Below are positions 27,238-35,650 of a stretch of 64,000 bases of DNA, piece after piece. Every line of letters begins with the position of its first letter. The first letter of the stretch is position 1. The DNA is from Shouchella tritolerans (GTDB taxonomy: Bacteria; Bacillota; Bacilli; Bacillales; Bacillaceae_D). The translations under genes and the position numbers were made by a program. The stretch is from assembly GCF_025770735.1 (NCBI RefSeq), contig NZ_JAODPB010000006.1, positions 62,001 through 126,000 of the forward strand, given 5' to 3'. The notes under the pieces are model-generated. The model made no database searches. It was not told the DNA's origin and saw only the letters and a list, made by a program, of their open reading frames with translations.

Positions 27238-28773
27238 TTACAATTTGTAGTGTTTTAATTTATTGTATAGCGTTGCTCGTGAAATGCCTAGCAGTTTTGC
27301 GGCAGCCGATTTGTTGCCATACGTTTTTTCTAAAGCATTGATGAGTTCCATTCGTTCGTCTTTTTTTTGCTTGTCTTTTGAAGCCAACGGCATATGTTTC
27401 AATTTTCGTTGATACGATTCAGGCAAATGGTACCAATGAACGGACCCTTCATGGTCGCCGTTTAAGATCACAATTCGTTCGATTAAATTTCGCAATTGGC
27501 GAATGTTTCCTTCCCATTTTTGAGTTCTAAGCGCATACAGCACTTCTGGATCCAATTTAGGCACCGGTCTTTCATAGCGCTGGGCAAATTCCTGTAAAAA
27601 AGATTGGACGAGCTCAGGCAAATCTTCCATCCGCTCTCTTAAAGGCGGAATGGAAATGGAAATGACATGGAGCCGATAGTAAAAATCTTCACGAAAACTG
27701 CCTTCGGCAACCATCTTTTCTAAATCACGGTTCGTTGCCGCAACAATACGGACATCAAGTGGAATCGCTTCATGCCCACCTACTCGGTAGTAAGCTCGTT
27801 CTTCCAGGACACGCAACAGCTTCACTTGCAATTCCGCAGGCATCTCTCCAACTTCGTCAAGAAAAAGCGTGCCGCCTTTCGCTGCATCAAGTTTTCCTTT
27901 TTTGCCACCCTTGGCAGCACCAGTAAAGGCGCCTTGCACATAGCCAAATAATTCGCTTTCAAACAAAGCAGCAGGAATGGCACCGCAATTAATGGCGATA
28001 AACGGTTTTTCTGCTCTGTCACTTGCCTGGTGGATTCCCTCAGCAAACAGTTCCTTGCCAACGCCGCTTTCGCCTGTAATTAAGACATTTGCCGTTGTTT
28101 TTGCCACTTTGGCGGCAAGATGGATCGCGCGCCTAATCGGCTCGCTGCGGCCGATAATTTTCTGAAAAGGCTCTTCTTCGCTTGTCGTATTCAAATGATG
28201 CAAAGATGCGGTTTTGGACGATAATTCTTCATTTAAGCGAACCACATCTGTAATGTCCCGTTCGATCGATATGCCGCCGACGCACGCTTCTCCTTCAAAT
28301 ACTGGAACCGTATTCACAATGACATGCAATCCAGGCTTCGGCTGGTTGTATTGATGGACGACTGGTTGTTTATCTTTCATAACCGACCAAAGCACTAGCG
28401 CTTCCTCATCAAAATAATGGTGCAAAGGCTTGCCGGCAATGGCATTGCTTGTTAAAGCATACAATTCTTCCGATTTGGCGTTAATTTGGATAATCCGCTG
28501 TTCTTCATCAACCATGGTGACCGCGTCATCCATCGCGTCCATCATTGTTTGTAAAAATGCGTTTGTGCGCTTTAGTTCTTCCAGCAAAACATTGGCCAAC
28601 ACCTGTTTTTTGACAATCCCAACCACTTTGTTCGTGTGATCTACCGTATAAATGTCTTTTGGTTCTAACAGCGGCGGCAAGTGTGCGATCAATATGTCTT
28701 CAGGCAGCCGCCACTCGCTGCTTTTTGGTTGATTGGCAATTGGCACCGCCACATCTTTAAGAGATCTGCGCAA
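27238..28773 (-). CDS. sigma-54-dependent activator of proline catabolism, RocR-like
   Basis: About 511 residues. Start is probably TTG at 28773 (AAAGGAG 10 nt upstream); the GTG at 28782 would almost touch it. A CBS-like N-terminal stretch, a PAS domain at ~75-195 (MDDAVTMVDEEQRIIQINAKSE), then a sigma-54 AAA+ domain at ~215-440 with Walker A GESGVGKE, GAFTGA for sigma contact and Walker B GGTLFLDEVGE, and a Fis-type helix-turn-helix at the end. It lies between P5C dehydrogenase and proline dehydrogenase, both with SigL promoters, so it most likely senses proline or a breakdown product and activates both. Confidence 0.9.
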   Translation of the reverse strand: MRRSLKDVAVPIANQPKSSEWRLPEDILIAHLPPLLEPKDIYTVDHTNKVVGIVKKQVLANVLLEELKRTNAFLQTMMDAMDDAVTMVDEEQRIIQINAKSEELYALTSNAIAGKPLHHYFDEEALVLWSVMKDKQPVVHQYNQPKPGLHVIVNTVPVFEGEACVGGISIERDITDVVRLNEELSSKTASLHHLNTTSEEEPFQKIIGRSEPIRRAIHLAAKVAKTTANVLITGESGVGKELFAEGIHQASDRAEKPFIAINCGAIPAALFESELFGYVQGAFTGAAKGGKKGKLDAAKGGTLFLDEVGEMPAELQVKLLRVLEERAYYRVGGHEAIPLDVRIVAATNRDLEKMVAEGSFREDFYYRLHVISISIPPLRERMEDLPELVQSFLQEFAQRYERPVPKLDPEVLYALRTQKWEGNIRQLRNLIERIVILNGDHEGSVHWYHLPESYQRKLKHMPLASKDKQKKDERMELINALEKTYGNKSAAAKLLGISRATLYNKLKHYKL

Positions 28774-28803
28774 CAGAGTCACACTCCTTTACGGATTTTT
28801 CCG

Positions 28804-28838
28804 TTATACACAATTGTCTTATTGTCTTTTATTTTAGA
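28804..28838. promoter_or_regulatory. candidate upstream activator site of proline dehydrogenase
   Basis: TTATACACAATTGTCT (28804-28819) repeats the motif found at 27205-27220 with two differences, and is followed by a second TGTCT and, after an AT stretch, TTTAGACG, an inverted copy. It lies about 60-80 bp upstream of the -24 element, a normal enhancer distance. Confidence 0.45.
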
Positions 28839-28886
28839 CGAATCTGGCCAATAAACAATCTTTTTTTCTTGCTGTATTTTTCATTA

Positions 28887-28904
28887 TTGGCACATTTCTT
28901 GCAT
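28887..28904 (+). promoter_or_regulatory. sigma-54 (SigL) promoter of proline dehydrogenase
   Basis: TTGGCAC (28887-28893) and TTGCAT (28899-28904) have GG and GC 12 bp apart, a full -24/-12 match, 40 bp before the start codon, just as in the P5C dehydrogenase gene. Confidence 0.9.
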
Positions 28905-28944
28905 TGTTATTAGCAAATTGACATTGCCATAGGAGGAATCATCG

Positions 28945-29862
28945 ATGGTTCTAGATCAACCGCTTCGTTCATTTTTTATGCAACTTGCTAAAAGCAAACC
29001 ATTAAATAAAGCAGCCAAAAGATGGGGATTAAAATTTGGAGCACGGCAATTCGTCGCTGGACAAACGCTGGAAGAAGCGATGGCCACAGTCATTGATTTA
29101 AACAACAAAGGCCTTGTTTGTACATTAGACCATTTAGGCGAATTCGTCACCGATGAACAAGAAGCATTGGACTCGACGGAAGCGTGTTTAGACGTCCTAC
29201 GCGCCATTAATGAGACAGGGGCCGACTGCAACCTTTCCGTCAAACTGACGCAACTCGGCCTTGATATTGATGAATCTTTCTGCCTCGAAAACATGAAAAG
29301 GATTGTCCAAACGGCACGCAGCTTCGGGATTTTCGTCCGAATCGACATGGAAGATTATGCGCACTGCCAACAAACTTTGCACATTTTAGAGACACTCAGG
29401 AACGAATACGACGGCGTTGGCACTGTCATCCAAGCTTACTTGCACCGGGCAGAAGAAGACGTCCGCTCTTTAAAGGGAGTCCCTCTCCGCCTCGTTAAAG
29501 GGGCCTACAAAGAATCAGAAGAAGTGGCACTGCAAGAAAAGTCCCTTATTGATGAAAACTATTTCAACATCATCCGGCTTCACCTCGATAACGGTTCGTA
29601 TACGGCAATTGCCAGCCATGACCACCATATTATTGAAAAAGTTAAAACGTATGCCGCGGCAAACAGCATTCCTAAAAGTCAGTTTGAATTTCAAATGCTT
29701 TATGGTTTTCGTGAAACGCTGCAAAAGGAGCTGCTCGAACAAGGCTATAAAGTCCGATTATACGTGCCATTTGGAACGGATTGGTTCGGTTATTTCATGC
29801 GCCGCCTTGCCGAACGGCCGCAAAATATTGCCTTTGCCTTGCGCGGGTTCTTTTCGAAATGA
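28945..29862 (+). CDS. proline dehydrogenase
   Basis: 305 residues, single-domain FAD-linked proline dehydrogenase of the Bacillus PutB/YcgM type. The beta/alpha barrel shows SVKLTQLGLD near residue 98, RLVKGAYKE near 181 and the C-terminal YFMRRLAERPQN with the arginines that bind the proline carboxylate. It converts proline to pyrroline-5-carboxylate at the membrane face, passing electrons to the respiratory chain. AGGAGG precedes the ATG. Partner enzyme and activator genes are directly upstream. Confidence 0.94.
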   Translation: MVLDQPLRSFFMQLAKSKPLNKAAKRWGLKFGARQFVAGQTLEEAMATVIDLNNKGLVCTLDHLGEFVTDEQEALDSTEACLDVLRAINETGADCNLSVKLTQLGLDIDESFCLENMKRIVQTARSFGIFVRIDMEDYAHCQQTLHILETLRNEYDGVGTVIQAYLHRAEEDVRSLKGVPLRLVKGAYKESEEVALQEKSLIDENYFNIIRLHLDNGSYTAIASHDHHIIEKVKTYAAANSIPKSQFEFQMLYGFRETLQKELLEQGYKVRLYVPFGTDWFGYFMRRLAERPQNIAFALRGFFSK

Positions 29863-29867
29863 GTTTT

Positions 29868-29901
29868 GCCTCCGAGAAAGAGGACACCCTTTCTTGGAGG
29901 C
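29868..29901 (+). terminator. terminator after proline dehydrogenase
   Basis: A 13-bp stem with one mismatch (GCCTCC-GAGAAAG / CTTTCTT-GGAGGC) follows the stop at once. The T-run is weak (CCTCCTCTT), so efficiency is uncertain. Confidence 0.6.
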
Positions 29902-29922
29902 CCTCCTCTTAGTAGCAGGCAC

Positions 29923-30768
29923 CTAACCGGCTAACGTGCTTTTATTTTTTGTTAACACATCCAACGCTAAACGGTGCAGCGTAATCTCAGGACGACTTCC
30001 AAGGCGGATATTTAACCCTGTTTGTCCTAAACCTTCACTAATATAAAACGGTTGCCCTTTATGGTGATGCAAGCCTTTTACCATTTTTAAACGTACTAGT
30101 TTTCCCATTTTCATAAGGTGATAAGGCTTTGGCCAGTGTATTTGCCCGCCATGAAAGTGGCCAGCCAACAAATAATCAAACGAGACATCATCCATATCGA
30201 GGACAATATTCGGATCATGGGTCAATACAAGGTTATACCCATTCGCAACTCCATTAAACGCTTTGGCTATATCCCCTCTGCTAGAACCTGCATCATCAAT
30301 GCCGATGATATTTAACCGTTTCCCATTGATCATGACGGCCTCATTTTCGTTTTGCATCGTCTTACAGCCATGCCTTTCCAATACTTCCTTTAAATCCTGA
30401 AAATCAGGGTTCTTCAACCAATAATCGTGATTGCCAAATACCGCATACATCCCATAAAGGGGCTTTAATCGGCTGAACATCTTTAAATATGGGATCATTT
30501 TCGGGATACTTTTCTTGCGGTCTGCGAAGTCACCAGTCAAAGCAATTAAGTCTATCCGTTTATGGCGCAATTTCTCATAAAGCTGGTCAGGAGTGACGGA
30601 AATCCGTTCAAGATGCATATCGGAAATATGCAGGACACATAAGGAATGGTTAGCCTCCCGATCCGCCTCAGATACAGAAACCGTGTTGACCACCAAATGC
30701 TGCGTGTTTTTGTAGCCTCTATAAAAAAGCAAAATAATCAATATCGCTAATAGTGTAAAAATAATCAC
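29923..30768 (-). CDS. membrane-anchored metallophosphoesterase, YkuE/YaeI-like
   Basis: 281 residues from a GTG at 30768, which has AGGAGG 7 nt upstream; the upstream frame contains that ribosome site as codons and is rejected. One N-terminal membrane segment, then a calcineurin-like domain with HISDMHL, TGDFADRK, GNHDYW, LTHDPN and AGHFHGGQ, the full set of metal ligands. It probably acts at the outer membrane face on phosphoesters; YkuE and YaeI relatives act on wall- or lipid-linked substrates. It appears to be a single gene. Confidence 0.85.
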   Translation of the reverse strand: MIIFTLLAILIILLFYRGYKNTQHLVVNTVSVSEADREANHSLCVLHISDMHLERISVTPDQLYEKLRHKRIDLIALTGDFADRKKSIPKMIPYLKMFSRLKPLYGMYAVFGNHDYWLKNPDFQDLKEVLERHGCKTMQNENEAVMINGKRLNIIGIDDAGSSRGDIAKAFNGVANGYNLVLTHDPNIVLDMDDVSFDYLLAGHFHGGQIHWPKPYHLMKMGKLVRLKMVKGLHHHKGQPFYISEGLGQTGLNIRLGSRPEITLHRLALDVLTKNKSTLAG

Positions 30769-30936
30769 GAAACGCCCTCCTCTATTCATTAAGTATAAAA
30801 AATTTAGCGGCACGTTGTTACCTGCAATTATTGGCACGCCCCCCATAATCGCCCAACAAAACAATCTTTTCATCTTGCTATGAATAATAGGCAAACAATC
30901 ATCACATCCTACCAGTACCATGATTAGGAGGGATAA

Positions 30937-31440
30937 ATGATGAATCGTATCAAACCGTTTTCAATCGCTTTTCTGATCGGCTTGATTCTAACTGGATGCG
31001 GTATGAATGGAAATGACCGACAAACGGATCAAGACGACAACAATAGAGAAACCGAAGTCGAGCAACAAGGCAACAATGAGCAAAATGGCAATGGTCCGTT
31101 TGAAGGCCGTGTAGAAGTAGCAGACGAAGTGGCAGAACGAATTTCTGAACTCGACGAAGTAGAACGGGCAAATGTATTTGTCACAAATGAAAACGCCTAT
31201 GTGGCGGTCATGCTTGCCAATGGCTCGGAAGACGAAGTCACTGATGACGTTGAAAACAAAATTTCCGAACAGGTTAGGGAAACGGATGAGAACATTCGCA
31301 ATGTGTATGTGTCTTCTAACCCTGATTTTGTCGAGCGGGCAACGAACTATGCGGACCGCATTCAAGAAGGGGAACCTATAGAAGGCTTTATCGAAGAATT
31401 CAATGAAACGATCGAAAGAATATTCCCTAATGCCAAGTAA
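30937..31440 (+). CDS. YhcN/YlaJ-type sporulation lipoprotein
   Basis: 167 residues; signal peptide with lipobox LTGC and Cys21, then an Asn/Gln/Glu-rich linker and a compact domain (residues ~60-150) with AERISELDEVERANVFVTNENAYVAVML, characteristic of the spore-associated YhcN/YlaJ family. Such lipoproteins are made in the forespore and affect germination. GGAGG precedes the ATG. It is divergent from the metallophosphoesterase. Confidence 0.85.
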   Translation: MMNRIKPFSIAFLIGLILTGCGMNGNDRQTDQDDNNRETEVEQQGNNEQNGNGPFEGRVEVADEVAERISELDEVERANVFVTNENAYVAVMLANGSEDEVTDDVENKISEQVRETDENIRNVYVSSNPDFVERATNYADRIQEGEPIEGFIEEFNETIERIFPNAK

Positions 31441-31450
31441 ATGGTTTTAT

Positions 31451-31483
31451 ACAACCGGTGTTTCCTGTTGAGATGCCGGTTGT
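31451..31483 (+). terminator. terminator after the YhcN-like gene
   Basis: ACAACCGG pairs with CCGGTTGT across an 17-base loop, followed by CTTTCTTCTCTT. Confidence 0.65.
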
Positions 31484-31519
31484 CTTTCTTCTCTTGACAG
31501 ATTTAAAGGAGTGCTCCAT

Positions 31520-33109
31520 ATGAAGAAAAAGCTCTTATTGGTATTTTTAATCGTGTTCTTGCTAGCAGCAGTTTCGGTCATTGGATTACACACTCCCGCA
31601 AAGAACGTACATCAGCACCACGCTAGCAACAAGCAAGGCAAACCTGTCATCGTCTTATTGGTTGATTCACTCATGGACGATCCGTTGCAACAAGTAGTGG
31701 CGGACGGAAACGCTCCAGCTTTTGAGTTTTTAATGAACTCTGGCCGTTACTACCCTGATTTGGTTAGTTCGTATCCAACGATGTCTGTGACCATTGACAG
31801 CACTTTGCTTACCGGGACGTATGCAAACGGCCATCGAATTCCTGGTTTGGCCTGGTTTAAAGCAGATGAAAATCGCCTCGTTAATTATGGCAGCGGCTTA
31901 AATGAAATCATCGCCCTTGGCGCCAAGCAGGTCACAAATGATAGCATGCTTCATTTAAACCAAGAGCATTTAAACAAACAGACGGCGACCATTTATGAAG
32001 AACTTGCTTCCCGCAACCTCGAAGCAGCGTCTCTTAATGGATTGATTTATCGAGGTCCAAAGCCGCATACATTAACAACGCCAAATGTTGCAGCATGGCT
32101 AAATATGCTGCCAAAAACCATTCAAACAAAAGGGCCATCGTTGTTGTCAATGGGGGCGTTTTCCCATTTCAGTCCGAAAAACCATCTTCAGTTATGGAAA
32201 TCAGCTGGATTAACTGATACAGCGACAGCAAATGAGTTAGTCTATCTTATTGAACAAAATCAACTGCCTGCTTTTACGCTCGCTTACTTCCCTGATTTAG
32301 ATAAACAAGTCCACAAACACGGCCCAATGGCATTGAAAGGCATTTTACAAGTTGACAAAGAACTGCAAACGATTTTAAACACGTATCGGTCCTGGGAAGA
32401 AGCATTGGAAAAAGCAGTCTGGATTGTTTGTGGGGATAGCGGTCAAGCGGTTATTTTGGATAATAAAGAAACAGCGGAAATCGATTTAAACCAAGTCTTG
32501 TCCGAGTTTGCCGTTTGGAATGCTGGAGATGAGGCTTCTCCGACATCTTTTCAAATCGTCCCTGCCCTTAACGCGCGCATGACTTATTTGCATTTGCTTG
32601 ATGAGCAACTTTCCTACACAGAAGTAGCGGCAAAGTTAACAAGCGACGAACGTATCGGCTTTGTTGCCTGGAGCGAAAATGGCACCAATTATGTTGCTTC
32701 AGCCCATTCAGACCAGCTTTTTTCCTTTTCACCCAACGGCGACTATACCGACCCTTACCAACAAACTTGGTCGATCGACGGAGATGAAACGATTTTAGAC
32801 CTTAAAACGGATGACCAAAATGTCATACAGTTCGACGACTACCCCGATGCCCTGGCAAGGCTCCACGGCGCCCTCCATTCACACGACGGCCGCTTTTTAA
32901 TCGCTGACGCTCTTCCTGGCTATGAATTTATCGCAGATCATACACCGAAACATATAGGCGGAGCAGGGCACGGCTCTTTGCATAAACTCGACTCAACCAT
33001 GCCGTTCATCGTTGCTGGCACTAACGTCGAACCCGACTATAGGCGACTTGTAGACTTCAAACAGTGGGTCGAGGCATTAACAAATTCGCAAAGCAAAACG
33101 TTTGAGTGA
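31520..33109 (+). CDS. exported alkaline phosphatase-superfamily phosphodiesterase
   Basis: 529 residues from the ATG at 31520 (AAAGGAG upstream; GTG at 31511 is too close). An N-terminal signal anchor is followed by a type I phosphodiesterase/nucleotide pyrophosphatase fold: VIVLLVDSLMDD near residue 48 for metal binding, SYPTMSVTIDSTLLTG with the nucleophilic Thr/Ser near 90, PDLDKQVHKHGP near 258 and GHGSLHK near 490. It probably hydrolyses phosphodiesters outside the cell. The substrate is not recognisable. Confidence 0.85.
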   Translation: MKKKLLLVFLIVFLLAAVSVIGLHTPAKNVHQHHASNKQGKPVIVLLVDSLMDDPLQQVVADGNAPAFEFLMNSGRYYPDLVSSYPTMSVTIDSTLLTGTYANGHRIPGLAWFKADENRLVNYGSGLNEIIALGAKQVTNDSMLHLNQEHLNKQTATIYEELASRNLEAASLNGLIYRGPKPHTLTTPNVAAWLNMLPKTIQTKGPSLLSMGAFSHFSPKNHLQLWKSAGLTDTATANELVYLIEQNQLPAFTLAYFPDLDKQVHKHGPMALKGILQVDKELQTILNTYRSWEEALEKAVWIVCGDSGQAVILDNKETAEIDLNQVLSEFAVWNAGDEASPTSFQIVPALNARMTYLHLLDEQLSYTEVAAKLTSDERIGFVAWSENGTNYVASAHSDQLFSFSPNGDYTDPYQQTWSIDGDETILDLKTDDQNVIQFDDYPDALARLHGALHSHDGRFLIADALPGYEFIADHTPKHIGGAGHGSLHKLDSTMPFIVAGTNVEPDYRRLVDFKQWVEALTNSQSKTFE

Positions 33110-33146
33110 CCGACACTATACGAATGATTTGGAACGAGGACAAAAT

Positions 33147-33172
33147 CGTACCAATGGCTGGCCATTGGTACG
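33147..33172. terminator. strong hairpin between convergent genes
   Basis: A perfect 12-bp inverted repeat (CGTACCAATGGC / GCCATTGGTACG) with almost no spacer, followed on the plus strand by a second small GATCATTTGATC stem and GTTTTTAT. It terminates the phosphodiesterase gene. Confidence 0.8.
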
Positions 33173-33189
33173 CGATCATTTGATCGTTT

Positions 33190-33402
33190 TTATATGGCGG
33201 CAAAAAGGGATAGCAACAAAATTGTACCGAACGTTAAGGCGTCACGAGTGCCATTGCTAACTATTTCTATAAGCACGACACCACTTATTAACAAGCAAAA
33301 AGCACTGGCCAAATAATTGGACTTTATTGTGTGTCTAGCAAATACAGCGACAATAAAAGCAATGACACTTATCGAGGCAATGATCAGTATTCCATACATC
33401 AT
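33190..33402 (-). CDS. small membrane protein
   Basis: 70 residues with three hydrophobic stretches (about 1-20, 29-50 and 57-70). AAAGGA lies almost directly before the first ATG and three bases before the second, so the start is uncertain. No family is recognised. The length and composition fit a real small membrane protein, but evidence is limited to the hydrophobic pattern and weak ribosome site. Confidence 0.5.
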   Translation of the reverse strand: MMYGILIIASISVIAFIVAVFARHTIKSNYLASAFCLLISGVVLIEIVSNGTRDALTFGTILLLSLFAAI

Positions 33403-33572
33403 TCCTTTAAAGTTGGATACTTAAAAGCAAACGATACTGTCGCAGTTAACAATAACAATGGAAAAACGATCACTCAACCATTTAGACGACAAATATAGAA
33501 TTTATTCGGCTAAACCTTTTTACATCGTTGGTTCACAAAAAAAGCCGGCAACAGAGCGCCAGCTTTTTTTGC

Positions 33573-34874
33573 TTATTGATGTAGAAAACCTAAATAGACG
33601 ATAAACACGACAAACAGTAAATACATAAGCGGGTGGAGTTCTTTTCCTCGCCCTTTTACCACCATTGTAATCGGGTAAAGTACAAACCCAAGAGCAATGC
33701 CAGTGGCAATGCTGTACGTAAGCGGCATTGTGACAACTGTGAAGAAGACAGGGATCGCTATCTCCATTTTGTTCCAATCGATAAAACGCAATGATGTCGC
33801 CATCATGACGCCAACGATAATTAATGCCGGAGCAGTCACATGGCCTGTAATGATGCTAAGCAACGGTGAGAAAAACAGAGCGACGACAAACAGCAATCCA
33901 GTAAAAATAGCCGTTAGCCCTGTGCGTCCTCCAACAGCGACGCCTGATGTGGATTCAACGTAAGCAGTTGTTGTCGATGTCCCGAGCAACGAGCCAATTG
34001 TCGTAGCGCTCGCATCAGCAAACAACGCTCTGCCAGCACGTGGAAGTTTGTTGTTCTTTACAAAGCCTGCTTGTGTGGCGACGGCAAATAAAGTGCCTGC
34101 TGTATCAAAAAAGACAACAAATAAGAGCGTTAACACGACGCCAACCATTTGCACAGTAAACACTTCATTTTGCCAATCTACTTGGAATGCTTGTAAAAAC
34201 GTCGGTGCGATGCTTGGCGGAGCGCTAACGACGCCTGTTAATGTCGTAAAGCCAGTAATTACACCGACAATTGCAGTAATCGCCAATCCATAGAACACCG
34301 CGCCCTTAAAGCCGAGGACGACAAAAATAATTGTAACGACAATCCCAAAAACAGCGAGCAAAGGGCCAGGAGCTGACAAATCGCCAAGCGCCACAAAGGT
34401 GGCAGGGTCGCTTACGATAATCTCTGCATTTTTAAAGCCAATAAAGGCAATAAACAACCCAATCCCTGCACCGGCTGCGTATTTTAATTCTTCTGGAATA
34501 GCATCAATGATTTTTTCACGGATTTTAAAAACAGTGATGCCAAGGAAAATGACGCCTGAGAAAAACACGGCAAGAAGCGCTGCCTGCCAAGATAAGCCCA
34601 TGCCAATGACCGCAGAAAAAGCAAAAAAGGCATTCAGCCCCATTCCAGGCGCAAGGGCGATTGGGTAATTGGCGACGAGTCCCATAATGATAGAACCAGT
34701 CATTGCCGCAAGCGCTGTCGCAACAAACACTGCGCCAACGTCCATTCCCGCTGCCCCAAGAATATCAGGGTTGACAAACAAGATGTACGCCATCGCAAGA
34801 AACGTGGTAAACCCAGCTAGAAGTTCTTGTTTAACAGACGTCCCATTCTCTGTAAGCTTAAAAAAACGATCCAT
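33573..34874 (-). CDS. pbuG: guanine/hypoxanthine permease (NCS2, AzgA type)
   Basis: 433 residues from the ATG at 34874 (AGGAGGAAGAAAAAG upstream). 12-14 membrane segments; FFDTAGTLFAVATQAGF near residue 255 and TSTTTAYVESTSGVAVGGRTG near 310 are AzgA-family signatures. It imports guanine or hypoxanthine by proton symport. A guanine-type purine riboswitch lies in its leader, the arrangement of B. subtilis pbuG; the alternative pbuO cannot be excluded by sequence alone. An N-terminal extension that would run into the riboswitch hairpins is rejected. Confidence 0.92.
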   Translation of the reverse strand: MDRFFKLTENGTSVKQELLAGFTTFLAMAYILFVNPDILGAAGMDVGAVFVATALAAMTGSIIMGLVANYPIALAPGMGLNAFFAFSAVIGMGLSWQAALLAVFFSGVIFLGITVFKIREKIIDAIPEELKYAAGAGIGLFIAFIGFKNAEIIVSDPATFVALGDLSAPGPLLAVFGIVVTIIFVVLGFKGAVFYGLAITAIVGVITGFTTLTGVVSAPPSIAPTFLQAFQVDWQNEVFTVQMVGVVLTLLFVVFFDTAGTLFAVATQAGFVKNNKLPRAGRALFADASATTIGSLLGTSTTTAYVESTSGVAVGGRTGLTAIFTGLLFVVALFFSPLLSIITGHVTAPALIIVGVMMATSLRFIDWNKMEIAIPVFFTVVTMPLTYSIATGIALGFVLYPITMVVKGRGKELHPLMYLLFVVFIVYLGFLHQ

Positions 34875-34901
34875 CTTTTTCTTCCTCCTAACGCAAAATA
34901 A

Positions 34902-34924
34902 CCTCAGGGATTTTCTACCTGAGG
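34902..34924 (-). terminator. riboswitch-controlled terminator
   Basis: CCTCAGG (minus strand, 34924-34918) pairs with CCTGAGG (34908-34902), followed by TTATTTT. A further perfect GCGCAAC-ATT-GTTGCGC hairpin lies between it and the aptamer. Ligand binding would favour termination. Confidence 0.75.
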
Positions 34925-34964
34925 CTGACACAAACGGCGCAACAATGTTGCGCTCCATTTATCA

Positions 34965-35032
34965 TGCCGTAGTCAAGCCATTTACGGTGGCTCGGTAGAA
35001 ACGTGCAGGCCTTATTCCTGCAATTATACGGG
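34965..35032 (-). ncRNA. purine riboswitch aptamer, guanine class
   Basis: On the minus strand P1 (CCGTA/TACGG), P2 (TGCAGG/CCTGCA) and P3 (GAGCCA/TGGCTT) enclose the conserved GTTTCTACC, ACCGTAAA and GACTACG segments. The C in GACTACG, in place of the T of adenine riboswitches, predicts guanine/hypoxanthine recognition. It precedes a purine permease, as in other Bacillus. Confidence 0.93.
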
Positions 35033-35054
35033 TATTTTCCTATTTGACATTGTT

Positions 35055-35083
35055 AGTGTAGCAATGGTTGGGAAACGTGTCAA
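35055..35083 (-). promoter_or_regulatory. promoter of the riboswitch-permease transcript
   Basis: TTGACA (35083-35078), 17-bp spacer, TACACT (35060-35055), a strong sigma-A promoter about 20 bp upstream of the aptamer. Confidence 0.8.
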
Positions 35084-35138
35084 TATAAAAAACGAACAAT
35101 GGGAAGTATAGATGGTCCATTATTCGTCTTCGACTTTG

Positions 35139-35167
35139 TTGGCTTCATTTATAAAATCTAGTATACT
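35139..35167 (+). promoter_or_regulatory. promoter of the 35201 gene
   Basis: TTGGCT (35139-35144), 17-bp spacer, TATACT (35162-35167). A 10-bp near-perfect inverted repeat (CGAACAATGG / CCATTATTCG, about 35092-35127) stands just upstream. Confidence 0.6.
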
Positions 35168-35200
35168 AACAACACGAGTTAATGAGGAGGATTGACATCC

Positions 35201-35584
35201 ATGTATGCCTGTAAAGTTACTTGCAGGACAACGCTTTACCACGATTTCGGCAACGGCACTCCTAACCTCGCCTCTACGAAAGCGCTGTTCCATGCCTGTT
35301 ATCAAAACCCTGTGTCTGATTGCCTCCGTGTTATTGATCTCTCAAACTATAAACATTGGAAAAACCAATTCAATGAAGTCGCGGCCACTGCACGCGTAGA
35401 AGTGCTTGTCCCCTATGAGCGTCATGTCGATTTTATCGCAGACTATGAATCACTGGCTTGCCGCCTAACACGCCGCCTTCTCCCTATTAAAGGGGCAGCG
35501 ATACAAGTTATTGAAAGCGAATGGCTCACTCCCTATCGTAGCGAAGGATTTTATCGAGAAAGCGAGTCTAAAAAGAATACCTAG
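35201..35584 (+). CDS. hypothetical 127-residue protein
   Basis: Starts at the ATG at 35201, ten bases after GAGGAGG; a TTG at 35192 is too close. No signal peptide or membrane segment. It is rich in Arg, His and Cys (five Cys), with VRVEVLVPYERHVDFIADY-like beta/alpha character in the middle. A good promoter and ribosome site support a real gene; no family is recognised. It is convergent with the kinase gene at 35651. Confidence 0.6.
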   Translation: MYACKVTCRTTLYHDFGNGTPNLASTKALFHACYQNPVSDCLRVIDLSNYKHWKNQFNEVAATARVEVLVPYERHVDFIADYESLACRLTRRLLPIKGAAIQVIESEWLTPYRSEGFYRESESKKNT

Positions 35585-35650
35585 TAGAGGGCACTCTCAT
35601 GGCATATGTAGATTCCCGTAGGTAAGGCAAAATGAGTAAGGAGATGGCAG

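Noticed and set aside
34875-34958. N-terminal extension of the purine permease
   Set aside because: It reads through the riboswitch terminator stem.
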